A stretch of 64,000 nucleotides of DNA from Paraspadella gotoi (taxonomy: Eukaryota; Chaetognatha): NCBI GenBank assembly GCA_051294375.1, contig CM119270.1:14115316-14179315 (forward strand), in the 5' to 3' direction. The position numbers and the translations under genes are program-made. This document shows, in pieces, positions 46,699 through 60,000 of this stretch. A model generated the notes under the pieces. It searched no databases, was not told where the DNA came from, and saw only the letters and a list, made by a program, of their open reading frames with translations. The stretch's first letter is position 1. Each line of letters opens with the position of its first letter.

Positions 46699-49600
46699 GT
46701 CTTCTCTGTCTCTTATCGACGGTCCGAGGGGGATTGAAGTTCAATGGTACCGTCGTAGCGTAAGAGGGTGACAGATGGAGAGGGCTCACGGGGTTTGCCC
46801 CCAAATGGGCTTCATACAGGGTGTGTAAAAATTTGGTTCACTCGTGGGATGCTCAAAGGGGAGGGGCGGAAAAAGTTGGGTGTTTAGCGCCAAGAAACAA
46901 TTTGGCTTTAAATTGATGCCGTTAGTAGAGGATATAAATTTGGGGTGTGAGAGAGGAACTACAGATTAATCAAAGACTGACAGGGTCTCCAAACGGTTTA
47001 CAGGCGAGGGCCTTCGTCCACAGGTGGTGGGCAAATGAATGGGTGGGTATGCGTGGTCTCCCCGTGGTATCTGCAAGAATCGGCCTTTGAAAGGACGGAA
47101 CCCTCGGAAGCGGATTAGGGTTACCCACCGACCAGAATCCGCTTCTCCGAATCCGCTTCTCAGATATTTGAGAAAAGGAATTTTCTTTTGTGTCGATTGG
47201 GGGTGAAAGGGATTACGGGGTGAGCAGCTAGGGTGATGGGATTATTGGACGATCGAAATTGCGAATAGTTGAGGAGAGAGGCAAGGGTGTTCCCGGATTG
47301 GGAGTTAGGAGTTGCGAATAGTAGTACGAAGAGAGGGCAAGGATGTTGCGATTATTCGGGAATGTGAACTGCGAAGAGTTGAAGAGAGGGCCTCGACTTA
47401 GCGATTAATGTCGAATGGAAATTGCAGATGGCAATAATGGGTACCATTGCGCCCTTCGGAACGCGAGAATTGTGACTAATGCTAAATCATAGGGGAGCGG
47501 GGTGGCGGGGTGGCGCGAAGCGTGGCGTAGCGAGGTCGAAAGAGCTCGCCAGTTGCGGACCAACCGGGTTCAAAGAGGATCCCGTCTTCTTCGAATCGGT
47601 CCTGAGGGAAAACGGTTTTGGTCGCTGTCGACGTTCAAGTGGCCGGAACGGGAGAGGGCGTCGGGTTTCGCATTGAGAGAGCAAAGAGCGAAACCCCTTA
47701 AACTCTTTTAAGACGATCCTATTACATCCGAGACTTTTAGCTTCATACGATACGGTAATTACATCCGGTATTCGATCATCACGTACGAAACTCCTCGCGA
47801 CGATCATTTAAAAAAAAAGGGTTATCGATCGTCCGACGTCGAAAGCGCCAAGAAAGGAAACCTTCTTTTCTTTGAGCGGATCGATTCGCATCGAGACGAA
47901 GAGAATGTCGAAAGGTTAATCCTCAATCGAGCGATTATTTCTCGCGGAAAAAGAAAGATGGCTTCCCCTTCGACGATTAAAGGAAATTAGGGAGTGATCG
48001 AACGTTTAGCTTCGTTGAACAATTTTGTCTTTGTCGTTGTCTTTATTGTCGCTTAGATACTTTTTTTCGTTATTATTACTCGCTTATTACACGCATTCCA
48101 TCTCTCTTTACCGATCATCTTCGTTACATCTTCTTTGTATCTGCCTCATTCTTTATAATATATTTGAGTTATTTCACCTTTCGCCCTTCTTTTCATTTTT
48201 TCCCCCCCTTCCATTTAATTTCTCTTCCATTTCTTTCATTTTTTTTCTTTTCTTCTTTCCTCCATTTTTTTTTCTTCTCCTCGAGTCTAGTCGATGGCAG
48301 ACTTGCCACCGTGTCTCCTCCGAAGCAGTGAGATCAAAATCTCAAGAAGGGATGAAATCTTGTTTCCTCGCTATGGAAAGAAGAAAGGAAACAGGGAGGC
48401 AAAAAAAGAGAGAGAAAGTGGAGAGAGAGAGAGAGAGAGAGAAAAAGAAATTAAAGAAAAAAGGTAAATGAACCACTTATTCTAAGTATGAGAAAATATA
48501 AAATCAATGAACGCCAGAAAAACGGGAAAAAAATAGAAAGAAACTCATTTGGATTTAAAACGATAAATGACATGGAATAAAAAAGGAGAAAAAAAAGAAA
48601 GAAAACGAGAGACAGACTGGAAAGTTTAAAAAAAAAGGAAATATAACCGAAAGGAAATAAAAAGTATAAATAAAAGTGCTGGAAAAAAGGAAATTGAGAA
48701 TGGAGAAAGGAAAAGGAAAGGAAATAAGGAATGAATAGAGGAAAAGGGAAGAAAGTCGAAGAATATTCAAAGCAAAAATGAAAAGGGGGGGAGGAAAGAG
48801 GGCTGAATCGAAGGAAAGTTCATTCCGGAAGGACGGATTGTGAAGGTTTTGAAGTGCGGAAGGGGGGGGAAATTTGGAACCGAAGGAGCTCAGTTCATCA
48901 AGTTATTTTCTTTGCATTATTTGACGATAAATTTTTAACAAATAGAGACAGAATAATCTGGAGGAGATGAACTACGACAATTTCAAGGCAACCAACGGCC
49001 CCCGATATTTTCAACTAATAAAAATGGTCATATGATATAACAGTCAGTTACGAATGATAACTTTTTTTTTTTCATTGCAGTTCCGCTTTAAAACATCATA
49101 TTTTAACGCCAAATTTCGATCTTCCCCCCCCATTTCCAAATCCCAGCTTCTCGTCGGGAAAGAAACACAAAAAGCCTCGCGCTCGCTTCACGGACAACCA
49201 CTCGATCCGCAGCGTGTCGTCGACAGACTCCATCTCTTCCTTCTGCGCCTCCGCCGTCGCCAAACCGCGCAAGTTCCGTCTGGGGCTGTTGGGCGCCGGA
49301 AAGACGAAGGGCGGTTGCAAGACGACGGGCGTGAGACTGGCCAACTACTGTCTCATCGCCGACACTAATGGTGAGCGCCCGGGAGTGAGGGCTTGGAGGG
49401 ATCCGCGTGGTCCCGGCTAATCGGAAAGTCGGGGAAACTGGCAAAATGTTACGGTGGGGGCAACTACTGTCTCGTTGTTGGTATTTATGGCGAAAGAGAA
49501 ATTGTATTATTGTTATTGAAACTGGCAGGTCGAATGCCAGAGCCTGAGAAACGACAAATCAGATGGTAGCCAAATAAATTTTTATTTGTTACATTTATTA

Positions 49601-49874
49601 GAAATCACAAACTTAGTATTTATATTGTAATATGTATACTGTTTACTGTTTAAATGGATTTTGGATGGAATTTTCTTGTCGTGCTTGGTTATTATTTCTA
49701 ATTAGCTTCGGTTAAATTGAGAATACCATCGTTGTCCGCGACCGTGAGCATAAAATATCCGAGTTGCAATAAATTTCTCGATGCCTGGCGTGGAATTGGC
49801 CGGTGGCCAAACGTGACGTCAAAACCGATGTACTGAGATTAAGCGGTTCTTAGGGTCACGAGCCGTCAAAGAAA

Positions 49875-49935
<61 letters not shown>

Positions 49936-50031
49936 CTCTCTCTCCAAGAGCGTCGCCTATGGGGTTTCGTGGTTCAAGAATTCTCGCATAATTTTTCAGT
50001 TTTAATTCCATCGTTGGTTTTCTTTTGCACA

Positions 50032-50073
<42 letters not shown>

Positions 50074-50990
50074 CCATTCTTCTGATGCTTTTGAATGTCA
50101 CTAAAATTCGAGGAGAGGAGAGAGAGAGAGAGAGAGAGAGAAGAGAGAAGAGAGAGAGATGAGGAGAGAGAGAGAGAGGAATTTCGTCGTTCCCCTGCTT
50201 CGTCGCCATCGGCTGGCAACAGCCTCGCCAACCATAAATCCCCCTCTTCTTCGTTTTCCATTTTTTTACTTCCTGCCATCTCGAGCCTCGTGTGTGTGTG
50301 CGTGCGCGCGCGCGCGCGGGATCTCGTTCAAAGCGCGCGCGCGGGTGCGTAGAGAGAGAGAGATTGCGGTGCGCGTCGCGATTGGCGCGCCAATATTTAT
50401 ACGGCGACGCCGGGCGAAGCGGAGTTCGGTGCGAGGCAGCGTTGCGTCGCTCTCCGCGTGCACCGAACGCTTCGCAACGCTTTACACGCCGGAATACATG
50501 AATACCGGGTCGTACACGCCGATTACGTAGATTGTCTACGGGCGTTGATTGGTCTGGGATATGGCGATCTCTGAATTGACTCATTTCTGTGAGCGATTTG
50601 GACCCTGATTAAGTAATGAGCATCGCTCTAAGAAAAAAAAAATGCTTATACTCAATAATACGATACTTTTAGATTTTATCCAAATCTTTTTACCAATTTC
50701 ACTTTCATTTGATTTTAAAATACACAGAATTAAATTCTTTGGTTGTCATGACTACCGCTCACAATTCCGTCGTCGAAGTCCTTAGTTTCTCTTTGCAAAT
50801 TTCCCTTTTGTTTCTTTTTTTTATTTCCGCCTCGAATCGTGGGCGTTTTGATCTTTCGCGCGCTCAACCATCGATGTTTTTTATGCAGTACTTGAAGCGC
50901 CATTTCTCGTTTTTTTTTCTTTCCTTTTTTCCCTTCCCGCCTTCCTCTCTCTCCTCCTCTCTTCCGTCTCTCTCTCTCTCCTCTCCTCTA

Positions 50991-51022
<32 letters not shown>

Positions 51023-54000
51023 ACAACAGGTACAAAATTGATGAAACTCAATAAAAAATTATGTTTTCCACATTTCTTACGGAAATTATCTGATTATACT
51101 AATTCGTTAAAGAAAATGTAAAGCATCAGAATAGCTATTGCTTTTTCATTATTAATAAATACGTCGTTAGTTTTTTTAAATAATCTCTTCTCTCCTCTCT
51201 CTCCTCTCTCTCCTCTCTCTTCTCTCTCTCTCCNNNNNNNNNNNNNNNNNNNNNNNNNNNNNNNNNNNNNNNNNNNNNNNNNNNNNNNNNNNNNNNNNNN
51301 NNNNNNNNNNNNNNNNNNNNNNNNNNNNNNNNNNNNNNNNNNNNNNNNNNNNNNNNNNNNNNNNNNNNNNNNNNNNNNNNNNNNNNNNNNNNNNNNNNNN
51401 NNNNNNNNNNNNNNNNNNNNNNNNNNNNNNNNNNNNNNNNNNNNNNNNNNNNNNNNNNNNNNNNNNNNNNNNNNNNNNNNNNNNNNNNNNNNNNNNNNNN
51501 NNNNNNNNNNNNNNNNNNNNNNNNNNNNNNNNNNNNNNNNNNNNNNNNNNNNNNNNNNNNNNNNNNNNNNNNNNNNNNNNNNNNNNNNNNNNNNNNNNNN
51601 NNNNNNNNNNNNNNNNNNNNNNNNNNNNNNNNNNNNNNNNNNNNNNNNNNNNNNNNNNNNNNNNNNNNNNNNNNNNNNNNNNNNNNNNNNNNNNNNNNNN
51701 NNNNNNNNNNNNNNNNNNNNNNNNNNNNNNNNNNNNNNNNNNNNNNNNNNNNNNNNNNNNNNNNNNNNNNNNNNNNNNNNNNNNNNNNNNNNNNNNNNNN
51801 NNNNNNNNNNNNNNNNNNNNNNNNNNNNNNNNNNNNNNNNNNNNNNNNNNNNNNNNNNNNNNNNNNNNNNNNNNNNNNNNNNNNNNNNNNNNNNNNNNNN
51901 NNNNNNNNNNNNNNNNNNNNNNNNNNNNNNNNNNNNNNNNNNNNNNNNNNNNNNNNNNNNNNNNNNNNNNNNNNNNNNNNNNNNNNNNNNNNNNNNNNNN
52001 NNNNNNNNNNNNNNNNNNNNNNNNNNNNNNNNNNNNNNNNNNNNNNNNNNNNNNNNNNNNNNNNNNNNNNNNNNNNNNNNNNNNNNNNNNNNNNNNNGAG
52101 AGAGAGAGAGAGAGAGAGAGAATGTATGAACAAGAGTCGGTGCAGACCAAATCGAAAGAGAAAACGGAAATTGGGGAAAAATTCATAATATATTTTACTG
52201 GAATTGGATTGCCTCTACCAGTACACCATAGAAATAACCCTAAAATTTATTTTGTCTTTCTTGTTTTTATTGCGATTATTTTATCTCTAATATTTGGCAT
52301 TGTTATCCTTTTTTTTTTCTAAAACATTTTTCTATCTTTGACGATTTTTTAAACAAAATTTTTCTTTTGAATTTTGATCCTCCGAGTTGATTTTTTTCTT
52401 TAACAACAGGGGAGTCCACCTTGTGAACTTTCCTGATCTCTCTCATTTTCACTTTCCCATTTCTTTCTTATCTTTTCTTTCCTTTTCTTCTTTTTTTCTT
52501 TATTAACTCTTCTTTCTTTTTCCTTTTTCCTTCCTCTGAGTTCCTATGCGCTTCTCAAGCTCGTTTTCCCCCTTTGCCCTCCCCCCCATCTCTCCATCCC
52601 TATATCGCTTTCTTTTCCCCAGCAAATGTATCTCTCTCTTCCGAACTCTCTCATTCCAATCCCTCTCGATCATGCTCCCTGCACGCCGCGCCATGCTCCT
52701 TTCATGTTTTCCTAATCTTTCCCCTCCCGCCCTCTCTTTNNNNNNNNNNNNNNNNNNNNNNNNNNNNNNNNNNNNNNNNNNNNNNNNNNNNNNNNNNNNN
52801 NNNNNNNNNNNNNNNNNNNNNNNNNNNNNNNNNNNNNNNNNNNNNNNNNNNNNNNNNNNNNNNNNNNNNNNNNNNNNNNNNNNNNNNNNNNNNNNNNNNN
52901 NNNNNNNNNNNNNNNNNNNNNNNNNNNNNNNNNNNNNNNNNNNNNNNNNNNNNNNNNNNNNNNNNNNNNNNNNNNNNNNNNNNNNNNNNNNNNNNNNNNN
53001 NNNNNNNNNNNNNNNNNNNNNNNNNNNNNNNNNNNNNNNNNNNNNNNNNNNNNNNNNNNNNNNNNNNNNNNNNNNNNNNNNNNNNNNNNNNNNNNNNNNN
53101 NNNNNNNNNNNNNNNNNNNNNNNNNNNNNNNNNNNNNNNNNNNNNNNNNNNNNNNNNNNNNNNNNNNNNNNNNNNNNNNNNNNNNNNNNNNNNNNNNNNN
53201 NNNNNNNNNNNNNNNNNNNNNNNNNNNNNNNNNNNNNNNNNNNNNNNNNNNNNNNNNNNNNNNNNNNNNNNNNNNNNNNNNNNNNNNNNNNNNNNNNNNN
53301 NNNNNNNNNNNNNNNNNNNNNNNNNNNNNNNNNNNNNNNNNNNNNNNNNNNNNNNNNNNNNNNNNNNNNNNNNNNNNNNNNNNNNNNNNNNNNNNNNNNN
53401 NNNNNNNNNNNNNNNNNNNNNNNNNNNNNNNNNNNNNNNNNNNNNNNNNNNNNNNNNNNNNNNNNNNNNNNNNNNNNNNNNNNNNNNNNNNNNNNNNNNN
53501 NNNNNNNNNNNNNNNNNNNNNNNNNNNNNNNNNNNNNNNNNNNNNNNNNNNNNNNNNNNNNNNNNNNNNNNNNNNNNNNNNNNNNNNNNNNNNNNNNNNN
53601 NNNNNNNNNNNNNNNNNNNNNNNNNNNNNNNNNNNNNNNNNNNNNNNNNNNNNNNNNNNNNNATCGCGTTCCCACTAAAAGGAAATAATGTTTTAAAAAA
53701 TGAGTTCTGTTTGTTATTTGTTTCCATTGTTTTTTTAGTTTGTGTTTATGGTCGATTTTTATGCTCTCTGTCCCTCTCACTCTCTCATGTTTTTTTCAAA
53801 TGTTATTATAAAACACTTTTTCTGTAATGAAATTTTTGCGTCGCTGGCTTTTCGAACAAGGACGATATCTGGCTACAATTTTTAAAGAAATATAACAATT
53901 TGGTTTAATTTCATGAAGTCTTGCAAGCTTTTTCATGGGTCAGTTTCTTAATGATACCGTATATACTCGTTTGATTGCCCGCATTTAAAANNNNNNNNNN

Positions 54001-57000
54001 NNNNNNNNNNNNNNNCGTGGATATATCGGGGCCCCCCCCCTTCCCCCGCCCCCCTCTCTCTCCGATCCCTCCCGCGCCGCCTCCCGTCGTCATGGTTCTC
54101 CCTCGTCGTACGCCCACCCGCGCTCCCTCTTCTGCCATCCGCTTGCCCCCTCGGCCCGTCCTCTCCCCCTCCTCCACGTCCTCTCCCCGCTGCACCGCGT
54201 CTTTACTGCGCCCCCCCATCCCCTCCCCTTCCCTGTCCCTTCCCCTCTGCCCGTCGCTCTCCCTCCTCCCTGTCCTCTGCCCCCGGTGCCCCGCTCTCTC
54301 CCCCCGTCCTCTCCCCCTCTACACTAATCGCTTTCCTTCCTCGAAAACATTTATTTATATTTTCATTCATTCGGTTTCATACTTTTAAAACCAACCCATA
54401 GTTTATCAAGTGCAGCCTACTACAAAATTTGTGCTTGTGTTTTACTTACCTAACTGTTAATGAAAAATACAAGCTCAAATTTATTACAGTTAACGGAAGA
54501 AATTTAAGGTAATTAAAAATGTAATTGCAGACTTTCCTCTTTCAATTTAGCAAAAAGAAAAACAAAAAATGTTATATATGCCCTCATATGAGTCCGCCGA
54601 GGTTCCCCTAAGCAGGTGCTGTCCGGCCCCCCTCCACTCCCTCATCTCCCGTCCTTCTTCCCTGCCGCTCCCCGTCCTTCTTCCCCCCCATTCCCCTTGC
54701 CTCTCTTCTCCCTTCGGATCAACCGTTGTTATCCCATTTCAGCCAATCGGACTTCAATTTTCCTCACCCGCTTTCTTATATTGTTTTTCTTGCATTATAG
54801 ATCTCCACCTTCGTTTAAACTTAACCATTTGCGCATTTGATTTTCGTCCCTTCCTTGTCAATAGCCTGGTGTCCTACTATATAACTGTTATGTGTGAGGT
54901 TTAATTATTGATTCTCTTCTCCTCTTCATCTCGTCCATCATTCCCATCTTAGCTATCTCCCCCTTTCCCCGCCCCACCTTCCCCTTTTTCACGTATTCCT
55001 TTTTTCCATCTTGTAATTTTCTTTCATTCTCCCCGGTATTTCTTATCCGACCTTTCTTAAGTTCCGTTTTTCCGCCTTCTTCCCCTTTTTTTTCTCATTC
55101 CGCCGTTTTACATCCTCCCATCTCTGGCCATTCATTGATTAACCCGTCATTTCCATCTCTTCTCTTTCCCCATTTACCAATCTTTCCATCTCCCCCGTCA
55201 TTCCATTGTCTATTTCTCCCCGATCTTTCCATCGTGCCCCGTCTTCCAACATCCCCATTCCCTTATCTCCCCATCTTCCCATCCTTTTTCCTTTTCCCCC
55301 CCGCCCCCCCACTTTCCCCATCTTTCCCGATGTCTCCCCCCATTCGTTCTCATTATTCCTCGATCATTCCCATCTCCCCCCCATCTTCTCATTCTCCTTT
55401 CACTTTGAGTTTCCATATAAAAAATGTGTTCTTCCTCCAGACGCGACAATGACCGTCTTGCGAGCGGTTGAGGCAGATTCTGTCCTGCTTGTTTAATGCC
55501 AAAAAAAAACAACTGTAATTATACCTGGGGGGAACTCGTATTTAAAGTAATTATATATTTTAATATTAATATCTATATTTAAATTTTATCTAATATTATT
55601 GTATAAATTATTTTTATTAAAAAAACGATCGAGACTGTGTGTAGGTGGAGTGAAGAAAGAGAAGAAGAGAAGGAGAGTAGAGTCTAGAGTACAGAGAGGA
55701 AACATAGTGTAAGAAGAATAGAGAGATGATATATTAAATTCTAACTCACGATGGTTTTTCCACTTTCTTAGTTCGTTTACAGCCTCGTTTTGTTCTTCTC
55801 TTGTTCTCAGTGTCATTTTTTTGATTATATTGCTACTCACAAGCCACTCGCTTGTTTTTGTGTATAAACGTTTTTTGTTTTCTACTGTGCGGTCTCGCCT
55901 CCTCCATGTGTTATAATATTTTAGAGCTTTATTCCTATTTCTCAATTATTTAATTAGTAATTTCTATTATGTATTGATTATTATATTGAATTATTATTGA
56001 TATATTTATTATTAATATTATTATTATTATATATTATAGGGATTATTGTAATATTATATTATTATTTTATTATTATTATTAAATTATTTATTATTATTAT
56101 TGATTATTATTATTATTATGTACTATTTTTCCTTTTATGATTATCTTTGTTATTTTCCTTGGATGAGTCGTTAAATTTATCCAAGTCCTTATTCGTCACT
56201 ATGTTGCTTCTTCCCTCTTTCCCATTTGCTTTTTTCTAATATTTTTCCCGTGTTTTCTCTTTCTTTCCTTTTTCCATTTTCTTTCTTTCCTTTCCTTCAT
56301 TCTTCTTTCCTCTTCCTTCTTCTTTCTCTCTAATTTCTGTTTTCTTCCTCCCATCCTTCTCTTTCATCTTTTCTTTTTCTCTTTCCTCTTTTTTTTCCTC
56401 CTTTTTTTTTTCCTCTTTGTTCTTTTTTATCCCTGATTCTCTGATACTTTCCGTTCCTCTTTTCTTACTCGTCGGAGTTCGCTGCGTCCTCGCCGTGTGT
56501 GAAAAAGGAGAGAAACTAGTGAAGAAAACTTGAGCTATTCATTTTAGTTTTTTCCTCGGTGAGGAAAAGAATAGGGAGGGAAAAAGAAATGTTATGAGCA
56601 AAAAAAAAAAGAGAGATGCGACATAAAAGAAAAGAAAGAGGGAGGAAAGTAACCCGAGGGAAAAAAAAGTAGGTAAAAAATTAAAAGGGGGGAGCTACTT
56701 ATACAAAAGAAAAAAGCGTAATTTCCCGGTATAGTGCAATCTGCAGACGGGTTGAGTCCATATTATTTTTATATTATTTGCAGTGTGCAAATAATAGTAT
56801 ACGGATTGATTCCCTTACATTTTTCGACATTCCAAAATCGGATCTTGTTTTCATAATAGTTTGAAACAAAGTCTTTTAGATTTATTTGTTTTTTGGTATT
56901 TTAAAAGAAATACACATAACGCAATGCTGAAGTCTAAATTTTTAATGCACTAAATAAGATTATTCTTTTATTTTTTTATAAAGTTAATTCAACTCTCTCA

Positions 57001-60000
57001 TCAATCAAAGGCCCTTAAACCAGCAAACCCCGTCCAAATCTGCTTAGGGCAAGATAGTCTGTATATTATTAAATAGAATGGATAATTTTTTGATTATTTG
57101 TTTTGCGGTACCATTTCATAGCAATTGAGCTTAAGAACTTCTTGAATCAATGATATACAAAATAAGCGCACTTCACCTTTTCTAGAATATATTATACGGT
57201 GTGTGCCTATAAATGAATAAATAAGAATAAATATGCGAAAAACCAACCCTATTGAAAAATCGCCCGATTGAAAAAAAATATGAAAAAACTTTTCTAGCCG
57301 AAATGAAGATAATGGAAGTTGTGTTAACGATGCAAAAGGAGAAAGAGAGAGGAGAGAGAAGAGGGGGAGAAGAAGAGAGAGAAGAGATGAGAGGAGAGAG
57401 AGGAGAAGGAGGACGAGACGAGAGGGAGAGAAGAGAGAAGAGCAGAGAAGAGGAGGCAAGAGATTCTGTATACAAGCGCTCACTCTGTTGTGACGTCCTG
57501 GCAAAATGTCTAATACTGCTTCGCTGGGTGTAGAGGTGGGATATACTGGTACTGGTCTTACTTCATGACTCTTGCTCTCCTTGTACTCTCCCTATATAAG
57601 GTCAACCTCATATGTGTGTGGGCTCTCTCCTTCGGTGATGCTCTCCTATTATGGACGACGAGTGAGCGAGACTATGCCTGCGCTCTGATGGCGCAGAGCC
57701 GTGCGCGTACGCTCATACTCGAAGTGATTTTCAATTATCGGACATGTAAATCGTTCGTGCGTGGATGGGATGATAATACTACCTCACTATATCATGTAGA
57801 AGGAAATGGGTATAAATAATATATATAATATATATAATAATATACTCTGTGTTCTCCTCTCAGATGTACTCTCAATGTATTAATGAGGAGATTAATACAT
57901 ATATCAGACTCAACTGACTTTGGACAGGTATCTCTATTTTGGATTTTATGGTCCTCTCTGGAGGAACTCCTCAATAATAGATCATCCGAATAGCTCAAGA
58001 TATCCCTATTAAGCCCGAGTCTTAAACAACAAGAGCCGGGGTGATTAACTAAATATTAAATAATATGAATAATATACGAAGGAGTGAAGATCTTGTATTA
58101 AGAAATAGTGTAGCTATAATAGAACTCAGAGAGTACGATCGATACAAAATATAACAGGAGGAGCGATGATGACTCGCGTTTGAGACTAAATAGCTATGAA
58201 ATTATAGTGGAGAGGACAAGGACATCAACGAGATTGGAGGAGTAGAAGAATGCAATTATGAAAATCAGGAAAGCGAAATGGGTTGAAAACAAATATTCGG
58301 ATTGGCATAAATCTTAAAAAATTATGCTTGATAGTGATTGAGAGCCTAAAAAGAGAGAATTTAAAGAAGTTGATAAAAGAGGTAGAGGCGAGATCTTTGA
58401 TACTAGCGTCAAAGACCGACCATAGTGCAGTAATGATGGCGGTAGACTCTAAAATATCGCTCAGGTGGATAATGTTAAGTCTATTGGCTCGTGCGTAACT
58501 TACTTCCTCCCTTGTCTTCTTTCTTCTTGATTAGAAGCGACTAATGACGATAGGAAGAGGAAATAGACATTCTCTCTATAATGCTAGAGATGCTAATTGT
58601 CATCTGATATCTCTATCAATAAATAATAACTCGAAGAATGGTAATAGAGATACGGTAAAACGGTAGAATGCATTAGAGACCTCACTTACGCATCAAACCT
58701 CCGCTTGAAGATAAATAGACAAACGACATAAGTGGAAGTATCGTCGGAAATAAATATAATCTTGCTTTAATGAGGAATGATCTCTGTACTCGATCTGGTC
58801 CTCATATGATATATTGAATATACTCTATATAAAATGTTATTAATATATGCCTCTCTTAACCTACTAAATATCTTATGAATAACCCATTGTAATGTAGTGC
58901 AAGCAGTACTTAATCTATCTCTGTCTCATTGTCTGATATTATTAAGCGCGAGGTCTCACTCAGAGCTTATCGCTAAAATATCGCTCGATCTCTCGAGTGC
59001 AGAGAGAAGTGTTATATATTCTACATTTGAAATAGATTAAACAGTAAGATGAGTATATTGAGTGATCAGATGCGTCTACTCAATACGTCTCTCTTTTCTC
59101 TCCCCCTCCATCTCTCGCTCAATAGCCCCGTAATATTCAACGGCCTTGGGTATTGCTCGAGTATATACGGTAAATGATCTTTTTTGTCGTTAGCAAAGTC
59201 ATTCATCTTTAAAATCACCTAATCGTTCCGATGAATAAACGATATCATAAATATCAATAAATAATAATATTTAACCGTTTTCTGCTTTTATGAATTTAAA
59301 CATCTGTCGTAATACATCCGCTTTCATTTATAATACACTTTAACAAGAATCACCCTCGGAAGACACTCTCCGAATGTATCATAATCGCAGATAGAGTCGT
59401 TTCTCATCATATTCAATATATAAGGAGCCATATATAGTTATATACTTAAATAAGATAATCATAAATAGCAGACAAGTTAAAAAAAATTATAACATTTTTC
59501 GAAAGCATTTTTAAATTGAGTTTGTAGCGGGCATTGTCCGGGTTTACATACCGTTGTTTATTGGCCCGACTGTGTAATGCACAGTCACGCCAATAGGCTA
59601 AGTTTCTCCTATCGTGGCCTGGTGGCTCGTTGCGTAAATCCGTCAGCTCATGACCACTATGAACTCGAGTACAATCCCAAACCCATACCTGCCCTCAGGG
59701 GCGGCGAGAGGGGGGGTTTTATTCGTCTCAGGTGAAGGGCCCGGGATGGCCCTGAGAAGAGAGAAAAAAATGAAAAAAGAAGAAAAAAAAAAAGAAAAGA
59801 AGAAGAAAAAAATAATGGAAAATTTTTATATTGGGTGTACCTATTTCTTAAAATTCATCTCCTTGTATTTAGATGCTGGGCGGAGTACAATATAGAATTC
59901 CGCGATCTAATACTTAATGGAGTGGTCTTTTCATACAATTGAAACATTCTTTGAAATATTTTCCACTTCATTGATAGGGAAGCCAGGTACTCTGGGAAAG

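Noticed and set aside
47479-47711. Short open frames in a GC-rich part of the channel intron
   Set aside because: Several overlapping frames are open with no splice support; nothing distinguishes one as coding.
51135-53827. Long open frames spanning N runs (also 29723-30769 and 34880-35851)
   Set aside because: Most of each frame is N; the readable ends are simple sequence, so they are not evidence of genes.
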